Under the pieces are notes generated by a model. It searched no databases. It was not told the origin of the DNA and worked only from the letters and a program-made list of their open reading frames with translations. Positions 49,948-57,395 of a DNA stretch of 64,000 bases are shown in pieces (the stretch's first letter is position 1; each line of letters begins with the position of its first letter). The DNA lies in NCBI RefSeq assembly GCF_009905605.1, contig NZ_JAAAKZ010000003.1, forward strand, positions 558,001 through 622,000. The letters run 5' to 3'. The stretch is from Runella sp. CRIBMP (lineage in GTDB: Bacteria > Bacteroidota > Bacteroidia > Cytophagales > Spirosomataceae). The position numbers were made by a program, and so were the translations under genes.

Positions 49948-51495
49948 TTAGAGAGTCGCGTTAATTTCTATGAATGGAGTGGTATTTTTATAAAAAAAGG
50001 CTTCAAGTGTGGTTTTTACCCCATTTTCAAGCATATTTTCTACGTTTTCAATTACACTTTGGGCAAAACCGGGTAATAAAGTAAGGTCGGTGTCCCATAG
50101 CGTTTTATTTTGCAGCACCGATTCAACCAATTGAGCAGGGGTATTTTTTTGCCATTGTTGATAAAAATACTCCGCTTTTTCGTCCTGAATAGGGTAGAGC
50201 TGCCCGTTTCTTTCGCCAAAATAGACAAAACGCTCCTTGGCAACCGATTTCATAAAACACAAATAGGCCGCAAAACCCAACGAAAAATATTCAGGTACGC
50301 AGTTGAAAATATCGTAATAGCGGAGAAGCGTTGGAACATTACGCAGTTTCATTTTTGAGGTATAATTGAGCGTAATGCTGAGCCATTGGTGGTTGAGATG
50401 AGGATTACGAAAACGATCCAATACTTGCATTCCAAAACGTTGCGGGCTTTTTTCGTCCATAGGGTACGGAATAGCAAGACCCAATTCGGACAACATCAGA
50501 TTGCTTATATACGCCGACATCGTTTCGTTTTGCATTGCACCAATAACGTTGTCAAACCCAGCTAAATAAGCTAAGCCGCTGCTCAAAGTGTGGGTGCCGT
50601 TCAGCAGGCGCAGTTTAAGTTCGCGAAAGAGGTTAATATCTGGCTCAACAAAAACACCATCGTCGGCTTTGTGAAAAGAAAGTATCTGTTTTACGTGTTC
50701 GTTGCCTTCGATAGCCCACAGTCTGAATACTTCGCTCATGGTGAGCAGTTTGTCTTCGTAGCCCAATTCCTGGGTAAGTCCTTGATAAGTATCAGCGTCA
50801 GGTTTACCGGGTACAATTCGGTCTACCAATGAGTTACAAAAATGGTTGGCGCTTTCGAGCCAATCCAGAAAACTGGACTCTAATCCGTTGCGGTGGGCCA
50901 ATTCGACGACGATGGACTCCAGTTTAGTGCCGTTGTCGGTAATCAATTCGGTAGGAATAATCACCAACCCTGAGGCTTTGCTGCCGCCGAAAGCCTGAAA
51001 CCGGGCGTATAAAAACGCCAACAATTTCCCGGGGAACGACGCGGGCGGAGTGGCAGAAATATCATCCTGCGTGAGTTGAATTCCTACTTCCGTGGTGTTA
51101 GAAATGATGATTTGTAGTTCGGGGTTCTTGGCACAATCTAAAATACTCTGCCATTGCGATTTGGCCGACAACACGCGACTGATGGCCGAACATACGATAT
51201 TTTCTGCGACGTTTTGCCCCAGTTCAACCCCTCTAACACACAGCGTATAGAGGCTGTTTTGCTCGTCAAAAGCGGAGGCATCGCCGCCATCGGTCGATTT
51301 GACCACTACGATACGGCCGTTGAAAATGCCTTGCCGATTGGCCTTGTCAATCAAATAATCGGGTAATCCCCTCAACAAAACGCCGGTGCCGAATTGCAGC
51401 ACTTTTTCGGGTAATTCAAAAACAGACTCCTTAGGAACGATTAAATTCGGTCGGTCACTAAGCTGTTTTAATTCATTTTTAGATAGATATGTCAT
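49948..51495 (-). CDS. uxaB: Tagaturonate reductase / altronate oxidoreductase
   Basis: A 515-residue NAD-dependent dehydrogenase of the mannitol dehydrogenase family. The Rossmann entry is LQFGTGVLLRGLPDYLID, and later come IIISNTTEVGIQLT, GLVIIPTELITDNGTKLESI, CNSLVDRIVPGKP and KLRLLNGTHTLSSGLAYLAG with the catalytic Lys/Asn/His motif. It reduces tagaturonate to altronate. Length and motif order match UxaB rather than UxuB (fructuronate reductase), which is usually shorter. It is followed by uxaC. The next enzyme, altronate dehydratase (uxaA), is not found in the window. Confidence 0.93.
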   Translation of the reverse strand: MTYLSKNELKQLSDRPNLIVPKESVFELPEKVLQFGTGVLLRGLPDYLIDKANRQGIFNGRIVVVKSTDGGDASAFDEQNSLYTLCVRGVELGQNVAENIVCSAISRVLSAKSQWQSILDCAKNPELQIIISNTTEVGIQLTQDDISATPPASFPGKLLAFLYARFQAFGGSKASGLVIIPTELITDNGTKLESIVVELAHRNGLESSFLDWLESANHFCNSLVDRIVPGKPDADTYQGLTQELGYEDKLLTMSEVFRLWAIEGNEHVKQILSFHKADDGVFVEPDINLFRELKLRLLNGTHTLSSGLAYLAGFDNVIGAMQNETMSAYISNLMLSELGLAIPYPMDEKSPQRFGMQVLDRFRNPHLNHQWLSITLNYTSKMKLRNVPTLLRYYDIFNCVPEYFSLGFAAYLCFMKSVAKERFVYFGERNGQLYPIQDEKAEYFYQQWQKNTPAQLVESVLQNKTLWDTDLTLLPGFAQSVIENVENMLENGVKTTLEAFFYKNTTPFIEINATL

Positions 51496-51529
51496 GGTGC
51501 CGTATTGGTTGACTGGTTTTAGTGAACGG

Positions 51530-53440
51530 CTATTTTTTGGCAGAAAGTAGCCACGTAGCTAAATCTTTGGCAGCCAAAAAGTTTTCATAAACAACTGGAA
51601 TTCGGCGGCCATCGGTGTATTCATTGTACAGCCATGGGTCGCCTACGGCGAATACCGTTCCTTTTCCCACTTTGGCTACGCCGATAATTACGTCTCCTTT
51701 ATGGCTCAAAATCTCTTGCGCGGGAGCTTTCAAGTTGAGTGGCGCCAACTCTTTGATATATACAGCCTTGGTATTTCTGAAGATTAGATTTCCGGTTGGA
51801 ATGTCAATGCGTCCCTGCTCCCATTGCGTGCCTTGTACCATATTCACGTTTTTGGGCAAAAACTGAATGCCGAATTCATTGGCCAAACGGTTGAAATTTT
51901 TATGCTCACAATTTGCTGTATCATTAGCCATCAGCACGAGCGTTCCGCCGGCCTTTACCCAATTGCTGATTTGCTGGATGTCGGTGTCTTGAATGAAATT
52001 AGGATGAGCCGTTTCTTTTTTCGTGTCGGGGTCTACGATGATGTAAACGTCTACGTTTTTGAGATTTTCGGCCGTTGGGGCGGATTGGATGGCCGTGGTT
52101 TTTGCGCCTAAATCACGGAAAATATTCCCCCACACCTTGAATCCTGAATGCATGGGGTCTTCCCAAGTGTAGTGAAACTGCTCTTCCTGCCCATTCCAGT
52201 CTTTGCGAAACTCTCGGTTGAAATAATAATCTGTGGCGACGGTTTTGCCTTTGCCAAGGTTGTTTTCGGCGGCAATTTCCATTTCGACGCTGGCAAAGAT
52301 AAACGGGCCTACGCCTTTCAAATCATTTTTTCGAATGGGCTCGCTAAGGTAGTATTCATAGCTTCCGTCGCGGTAAGGTGTGCCGCCAAGACCACCTACA
52401 CTCACCGTTTTGTTGAGGTTAATTGTGCCGTTGGCCCCTTCTTCCACAAATTCTTTGAGGATGCCTGCGTAGCCTTTCTGGGCGGCAGGCAAATAAGTTT
52501 GGGGCAAATACCCCATGCGTACGCCTTTGGCCAATGCATACACAAACATGCAGGAAGCGGAGGCTTCAAAATAATTGCCTTTGCGCGTACCTTGGGTGGT
52601 CATCTGATACCACACGCCCGACTTGGCATCTTGATACTTGACAAGTGCGGGTGCTAAACGTTGCAGGTAGTTGACCAGATTGGCACGCTCAGGGTGAGTC
52701 TGGGGAAAATAATCCAACACATCGACCAACGCCATAGCATACCAGCCGATGGCCCGACTCCAGAAATGCGGCGATAGGCCCGTTTTTGGGTCGGCCCATT
52801 TTTCGGATTTACTTTCATCGTATGCGTGGTAAACGAGCCCTGTTTTTGGGTCAACGGCGTATTTCTCAATCAATGCAAACTGTTTTGCAATGTCGTTAAA
52901 ATGCGTTGGATGGTTGAAAATTAGGCTGTACTCGGCCGAAAAAGGCTCGGCCATAAACAGCCCGTCGAGCCACATTTGGTTGGGATAACGCTTTTTGTGC
53001 CAGTACCCGCCTTCTTTGGTTTTGGGCTGGTTTTCAATTTGTTTCCACAACAAATCGGCGGCTTTGCGGTATTTTTCTTTGTCGGGCTGGGTTTGTTGGT
53101 AGATTGTCAACAGCGCGCGTCCCGTCGGGATATTGTCGAGGTTGAAATCGTCATACTTATAGGTACGAATGCTGCCGTCTTTTTGGACGTAGCGGTTTAT
53201 ATCCCGCACCACGTACTCAAAATACTTGCCGTCGCCAGTGCGGTTCCATACTTTTTCGATGGCTTTATAAATCAAACCTTGCTCGTAATCCCAGCCTGCT
53301 GGCTTCCCTTCCTTGACCGTAATGGAATCTTTGTGCCAACTCATCACCGATTCGGCCATCCGAACCGAGTAGGGCGTTTTTTGGGCAACGAGTGAATGAC
53401 TGATGGCCAGAATGAATGAACAAAATAGTAGGTGTTTCAT
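51530..53440 (-). CDS. Secreted GH105 unsaturated glucuronyl/rhamnogalacturonyl hydrolase with DUF4350-like domain
   Basis: A 636-residue protein with a signal peptide (MKHLLFCSFILAISHSLVAQ). Residues about 25-380 form the (alpha/alpha)6 barrel of GH105/GH88: GWDYEQGLIYKAIEKVWNRT, DNIPTGRALLTIYQ, the catalytic Asp in NQMWLDGLFMAEPF, and HFWSRAIGWYAMALVDVLDYFP. The C-terminal part (about 430-630) resembles DUF4350/glutamine amidotransferase-like domains (VDVYIIVDPDTKK, WVKAGGTLVLMANDTA). It removes the unsaturated uronate left by pectin lyases, feeding kdgF and kduI. The second domain is not described in classical YteR and its role is unknown. Confidence 0.9.
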   Translation of the reverse strand: MKHLLFCSFILAISHSLVAQKTPYSVRMAESVMSWHKDSITVKEGKPAGWDYEQGLIYKAIEKVWNRTGDGKYFEYVVRDINRYVQKDGSIRTYKYDDFNLDNIPTGRALLTIYQQTQPDKEKYRKAADLLWKQIENQPKTKEGGYWHKKRYPNQMWLDGLFMAEPFSAEYSLIFNHPTHFNDIAKQFALIEKYAVDPKTGLVYHAYDESKSEKWADPKTGLSPHFWSRAIGWYAMALVDVLDYFPQTHPERANLVNYLQRLAPALVKYQDAKSGVWYQMTTQGTRKGNYFEASASCMFVYALAKGVRMGYLPQTYLPAAQKGYAGILKEFVEEGANGTINLNKTVSVGGLGGTPYRDGSYEYYLSEPIRKNDLKGVGPFIFASVEMEIAAENNLGKGKTVATDYYFNREFRKDWNGQEEQFHYTWEDPMHSGFKVWGNIFRDLGAKTTAIQSAPTAENLKNVDVYIIVDPDTKKETAHPNFIQDTDIQQISNWVKAGGTLVLMANDTANCEHKNFNRLANEFGIQFLPKNVNMVQGTQWEQGRIDIPTGNLIFRNTKAVYIKELAPLNLKAPAQEILSHKGDVIIGVAKVGKGTVFAVGDPWLYNEYTDGRRIPVVYENFLAAKDLATWLLSAKK

Positions 53441-53472
53441 ATTTAAAGTATGACTCAGTTTATAGCTGATAG

Positions 53473-53814
53473 TTAGACAAAATCTTCACGCATGGGATTG
53501 AAAACGTCAATCAATAAACCTTCTTCTAAGCAAACGGCTCCGTGTAATACGTTGGAAGGTACAAAATAGACGTCTCCTTCTTTTAAGTTTCGGGTTTGGT
53601 CGCCTATGGTCACTTCAAACACGCCCCTTGCCACGTAGCTGATTTGCAAATGGGAGTGTTGGTGAATTGTTCCAATTCCTCCCTGTTTAAAAGCAACTTT
53701 TACCAACATCAACTCATTGGTGTATGACATGACTTTACGCTTTATTTTCTCATCGACGACTTCCCACGGAAGGTCATCGTCGGCGACCAGTACTTTTTCG
53801 AATGAAGGATGCAT
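53473..53814 (-). CDS. kdgF: Pectin-degradation cupin KdgF
   Basis: A 113-residue cupin matching KdgF: VMSYTNELMLVKVAFKQGG, the metal-binding HQHSHLQISYVARGVFEV (with His-x-His-x4-Gln/Glu) and VYFVPSNVLHGAVCLEEG. KdgF opens the 4,5-unsaturated monouronate ring to 5-keto-4-deoxyuronate, the KduI substrate. It is the first gene of the hexuronate operon and sits directly upstream of the GH105 gene that makes its substrate. Cytoplasmic, full length. Confidence 0.92.
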   Translation of the reverse strand: MHPSFEKVLVADDDLPWEVVDEKIKRKVMSYTNELMLVKVAFKQGGIGTIHQHSHLQISYVARGVFEVTIGDQTRNLKEGDVYFVPSNVLHGAVCLEEGLLIDVFNPMREDFV

Positions 53815-53940
53815 AAAAGATTTAAAATTGTATTTTTCAGTTAGAACTAGTTACAGACTCTTTTTGGGGAGTTAGCAACCGACGGATTGAGTTTATCTTT
53901 ATTTTAGTTGTTAGTCAATGATTTTGACCGATATTTTTAT

Positions 53941-53964
53941 GCAAACGTTATCGGTAACGTTGCC
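53941..53964. promoter_or_regulatory. LacI-type palindromic operator upstream of kdgF
   Basis: AACGTTA (53944-53950) and TAACGTT (53955-53961) are perfect 7-bp arms around TCGG, flanked by GCA and GCC. The AACGTT-rich shape is typical of LacI-family operators. It lies about 130 bp before kdgF and 190 bp before the AEC gene. No LacI gene is in the window, so the regulator must be encoded elsewhere. Confidence 0.55.
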
Positions 53965-54108
53965 GAATTGTACTTAACAAAAAATAGATTGTAAAGAATC
54001 AAGAATAGGCCCCGTGTTGAACGAGTTTATAGTAAGAAAAGTGATTCTGAAAAAATGATAAAAAATTATACTTTTCAAAGTTTTAGGGGAGACTAATTGT
54101 CCCTTTAT

Positions 54109-54116
54109 TACTTTTG
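54109..54116 (+). promoter_or_regulatory. Bacteroidota -7 element for the AEC transporter gene
   Basis: TACTTTTG matches TAnnTTTG. The start site would be near 54123, which is inside the longer ORF beginning at 54097 and supports ATG 54154 as the true start. No convincing -33 element was seen. Confidence 0.5.
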
Positions 54117-54153
54117 TATTTTTAAAGTAAATGAATCTTCCCATCCCGTTCAA

Positions 54154-55074
54154 ATGAATCAAACCAACAGTGTTTTCTTAATCACCCTCGGCATTGCGAC
54201 GATGGGCTTTTTGATTAAAAAATTTGATTTTGTAACCGAGCAGGATGGCAAAGCCATTTCAAAATTTTTGATGCACACCACTTTTCCCGCGCTGATGATT
54301 GTCAGTATGCTTCGCATCAAATTTGAACCTACGCTTTTTCTTATTCCGTTGATTTGCATTGCCTTGGGGGTTGTCATGACGTTGGTGGGGTGGGTTTGGT
54401 TTAAGGATTATCCCAATCGGCTGCGTGGCGTGTTGACCATGTCGTGTGGTGGGCTGAACGTAGGGCTTTTTGCGTTTCCCATCATTGAGGGTATTTGGGG
54501 GCGCGAAGGACTGGTGTACGTGGCGATGTTTGACATCGGCAATACCATCATCACCTTTGGCTTGGTTTATTCGGTAGGTAGTTATTTTGCAGTGAAGGGC
54601 GAAGGACGGGTGAACTACGGAAGAGTTTTGAAAAAAGTAATTCAATTGCCTCCGTTGCAGGCGATGTTTATTGGTTTGACCATCAATGCCTTAAAGATTG
54701 AGTTGCCAGTGGTTGCTTATGATTTTTTGGATGTATTGGCCAAAGCCAACAAGCCGCTTGTATTGCTACTCATGGGGATTTATATGAGTTTTTCGTTGGA
54801 GCGAAGTCAGGTGTGGGCAGTGGTGAAGGTCCTGACGATTCGTTATGCCTGTGGTTTTATCGCGATTTTGCTTTTGTACGTATTGATTCCCGAGCCTACG
54901 CTTGCCCGCAATGTGCTGTTGGTCTGTGTTATTCTACCGATTGGTATGACGATTCTTCCTTTTGCCGATGAACTTAATTACGACTCACGTATTGCGGGCG
55001 TATTGGTGAATATCTCACTGTTAATCAGCTTTTTGCTGATGTGGGGCTTGGTGGTTGGACTGAAATTGGCGTAA
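54154..55074 (+). CDS. AEC-family (auxin efflux carrier-type) permease
   Basis: A 306-residue inner-membrane protein with about ten helices in two inverted repeats. The start is ATG 54154 (MNQTNSVFLITLGIATMGFL), downstream of the -7 element. Repeated features include MSCGGLNVGLFAFPIIEGIW (the N-terminal crossover) and VILPIGMTILPFADELNYD (the C-terminal crossover). Members transport carboxylates such as malate or malonate, or other anions. It diverges from the hexuronate operon with a shared control region, so uronate or a breakdown acid is a possible substrate, but nothing in the sequence settles this. Confidence 0.85.
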   Translation: MNQTNSVFLITLGIATMGFLIKKFDFVTEQDGKAISKFLMHTTFPALMIVSMLRIKFEPTLFLIPLICIALGVVMTLVGWVWFKDYPNRLRGVLTMSCGGLNVGLFAFPIIEGIWGREGLVYVAMFDIGNTIITFGLVYSVGSYFAVKGEGRVNYGRVLKKVIQLPPLQAMFIGLTINALKIELPVVAYDFLDVLAKANKPLVLLLMGIYMSFSLERSQVWAVVKVLTIRYACGFIAILLLYVLIPEPTLARNVLLVCVILPIGMTILPFADELNYDSRIAGVLVNISLLISFLLMWGLVVGLKLA

Positions 55075-55101
55075 GGGACAGAAGTCAGGGGCGATCACAA
55101 A

Positions 55102-57312
55102 TTACAGAATTAACAATCCATTCTCGCGCAATTGCTTCCAAGCGGTAGTTTTGCTAAAAGCGTCAAAACTTCCGAAGGATTTAGTTTCAAAATCGCTTTG
55201 TAATTGTTGATACAAAAAAGGCTTCTCGAAGTTAGTAATCGCAATTTTTGGGAATATCTCCATCCAGAAATCTCCCATTGCGGCAGGTACTTCAAGCACT
55301 AAATCGTGCTTTTTGTGGTAAAAATGAAGTTCGGCCATCTGCACTGTTTTTTTGCCTTGTTTTACCTCAAAATTGGCCAACGAAGGCAGGCTTCCTAACC
55401 AAACCACAAAGGCGTTTTTACGAACCGAATCTTCGTACTGGGTAATTTGCTTTTGAATATAATTTGGAGGAATGGTCGTGGAAGGTACTTTGAACGGAAA
55501 CCACTTATTGAGTGGAATCTCAAACCCTACGCCGTGCATATAATTGAACAGCGACTTGCGCAAACCCTCCCCAAACTGGTCGTGATTGGCTCCCGTTGGG
55601 TCGTCGTGATAGAGGTCGTTGTCGGCAAAACCGCCGAAATCGGGGCCAATTCGTTGTACATCAAAAGCTTCGGGGTGCAAGCCCACGGGGCTATGTGAAG
55701 TCATGGCAAAACGGTGCCAAAAGCCCGATTGCAACACGCCATTTTGGAACAATTGCCGCACCATTTCTAGTGAATCAACGGTTTCCTGCGTAGTTTGGGT
55801 CGGAAAACCGTACATCAAATAGGCATGAACCATGATACCCGCCTGCGTAAAACCGTCGGTGACGCGGGCAACCTGCCCCACGGTAACGCCCTTTTTCATC
55901 TTTTCCAATAACCGGTCCGATGCTACTTCCAACCCTCCCGACATGGCAATGCAGCCAGAAGCCTTCAGGAGAATGGACAAATCATGCGTGAAATTCTTTT
56001 CAAAACGAATGTTGGTCCACCAGACCACGGTTAATTTTCGACGAATGATTTCGATGGCTACATCCCGCAACAGCGCTGGTGGCGCCGCTTCGTCTACAAA
56101 ATGAAAACCGTTCTGTTTGGTTTTCTGAATGATTTCTTCGATGCGGTCGCAGATGAGTGAGGCCGTTAGGGGTTCGTAGTTTTTGATGTAATCCAGTGAA
56201 ATATCGCAAAAAGAGCATTTCCCCCAATAACAACCGTGCGCCAAGGTCAGCTTGTTCCACCGCCCGTCGCTCCAGAGCCGGTGCATTGGATTGACAATCT
56301 CAATGACCGACAAATAATCCATCAATTTCAAATCGGTATAATCGGGCGTGCCCGTTTCGCGTTGGGCTACGTCTTTTTCGGAGGCTCCGTTTTGGAAAAC
56401 CACTTGGTTATCCACCAATGAAAAAATACGCTTGAGTTTTTCCAGCGGTCGTTTTTGTTCCAGATACTCCAACAGCGAGCGCAAAGGTGCTTCCCCATCG
56501 TCTAAGCAGATATAATCGACGTACTTAAACACGCGCGGGTCTGACAGTGAGCGGAGTTCGGTGTTACAAAACCCACCCCCCATCACGATTTTGATGTCGG
56601 GATAGTGTTTTTTTAGGTGTTGACCGCATTTGAAAGCCCCGAAAAGATTGCCCGGAAAGGGCACGGTCAGGCAAACGACCGTCGGCGAAAACATGTTGAT
56701 TTTTTGGTCGAGCAATTCCGTCAACAGCGTTGTAATCAGCGTATCGGGAGCCTTCAGCGACACTTGCATTTCATCAAAATGCGTAGCCGTGCGGCCCAAA
56801 CGCTCGGCGTAGCGGCTAAAACCAAAATGCGGGTCGACGCTTTCCTGAATAAAATCCCCCAAATCTTCCAAATATAGCGTGGCCAAGTGACGGGCTTTGT
56901 CTTGCGTGCCCATTGTGCCAAAGGCCCATTCGAGGTCTTCTACTTCTTTGAAGCGGGAGGCTTCGGGCAAGTACGTACGGTCACAAATGCTGTGAGCGAG
57001 CGTGGGATTTTTGTTCTGTAAAAAAAGAATTACGGGCTCAATGGTCGTGATGTACTCGTCCCGGAGACTATAAATGCGAAAGGCATTGTCCGATAGTTCG
57101 ATGTCATGCTCGGCGTGGTCGAGGGCGTCAAACAATTGGGTAAGTCCGTGGGGAGAAAAAAGCGCTAAAATGACTTCAATGCCCAAATCTGCCTGCCACG
57201 ACGGCACGCCCAACGTGTTCAAAAAACCCTTGATATAGGCCGTGGCCGGGTAGGGAGTATTGAGTTGGGTAAACGGCGGGGTGAGCAGTAAAAGCTTGTT
57301 TGGGGAAATCAT
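55102..57312 (-). CDS. B12-binding-type radical SAM protein of unknown function
   Basis: A 736-residue protein from ATG 57312 (ATG 57318 and GTG 57342 are alternatives). It has an N-terminal region (LLLLTPPFTQLNTPYPATAY) and a cobalamin-binding-like domain (about 200-290, with IKIVMGGGFCNTELRSL). The radical SAM core has the cluster motif HGCYWGKCSFCD (Cys361, Cys366, Cys369), a Cx4Cx2C spacing instead of Cx3Cx2C. The barrel continues (VDEAAPPALLRDVAIEIIRR, MSGGLEVASDRLLEKMKKGV, MVHAYLMYGFPTQTTQETVD), then a long unassigned C-terminal region. No precursor peptide or partner was found, so the substrate is unknown. It is the last minus-strand gene after the glycan-degradation run, 83 bp away. 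Confidence 0.83.
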   Translation of the reverse strand: MISPNKLLLLTPPFTQLNTPYPATAYIKGFLNTLGVPSWQADLGIEVILALFSPHGLTQLFDALDHAEHDIELSDNAFRIYSLRDEYITTIEPVILFLQNKNPTLAHSICDRTYLPEASRFKEVEDLEWAFGTMGTQDKARHLATLYLEDLGDFIQESVDPHFGFSRYAERLGRTATHFDEMQVSLKAPDTLITTLLTELLDQKINMFSPTVVCLTVPFPGNLFGAFKCGQHLKKHYPDIKIVMGGGFCNTELRSLSDPRVFKYVDYICLDDGEAPLRSLLEYLEQKRPLEKLKRIFSLVDNQVVFQNGASEKDVAQRETGTPDYTDLKLMDYLSVIEIVNPMHRLWSDGRWNKLTLAHGCYWGKCSFCDISLDYIKNYEPLTASLICDRIEEIIQKTKQNGFHFVDEAAPPALLRDVAIEIIRRKLTVVWWTNIRFEKNFTHDLSILLKASGCIAMSGGLEVASDRLLEKMKKGVTVGQVARVTDGFTQAGIMVHAYLMYGFPTQTTQETVDSLEMVRQLFQNGVLQSGFWHRFAMTSHSPVGLHPEAFDVQRIGPDFGGFADNDLYHDDPTGANHDQFGEGLRKSLFNYMHGVGFEIPLNKWFPFKVPSTTIPPNYIQKQITQYEDSVRKNAFVVWLGSLPSLANFEVKQGKKTVQMAELHFYHKKHDLVLEVPAAMGDFWMEIFPKIAITNFEKPFLYQQLQSDFETKSFGSFDAFSKTTAWKQLRENGLLIL

Positions 57313-57338
57313 GCGCATGGGAAATGAGGCAAATAACT

Positions 57339-57381
57339 GCACGAAGGTAACGAAATGTACGCAGGAAAGTTACCTTCGTGC
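57339..57381. repeat. Perfect 13-bp inverted repeat before the radical SAM gene
   Basis: GCACGAAGGTAAC (57339-57351) and GTTACCTTCGTGC (57369-57381) are exact inverted arms around a 17-nt loop. It lies between the PNGase F-like stop and the radical SAM start, has no T-run, and resembles the matB-madL repeat in size and placement but not in sequence. Confidence 0.72.
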
Positions 57382-57395
57382 CGTTTTGCGCGGTC

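Larger units (their letters stand above)
53815..54153. other. Divergent control region between kdgF and the AEC transporter gene
   Basis: About 340 bp with no gene. It holds the palindrome at 53941-53964 and the AEC -7 element at 54109-54116. Being upstream of the whole hexuronate operon, it is the most likely place for induction control. I found no clear TAnnTTTG for kdgF. Confidence 0.55.
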
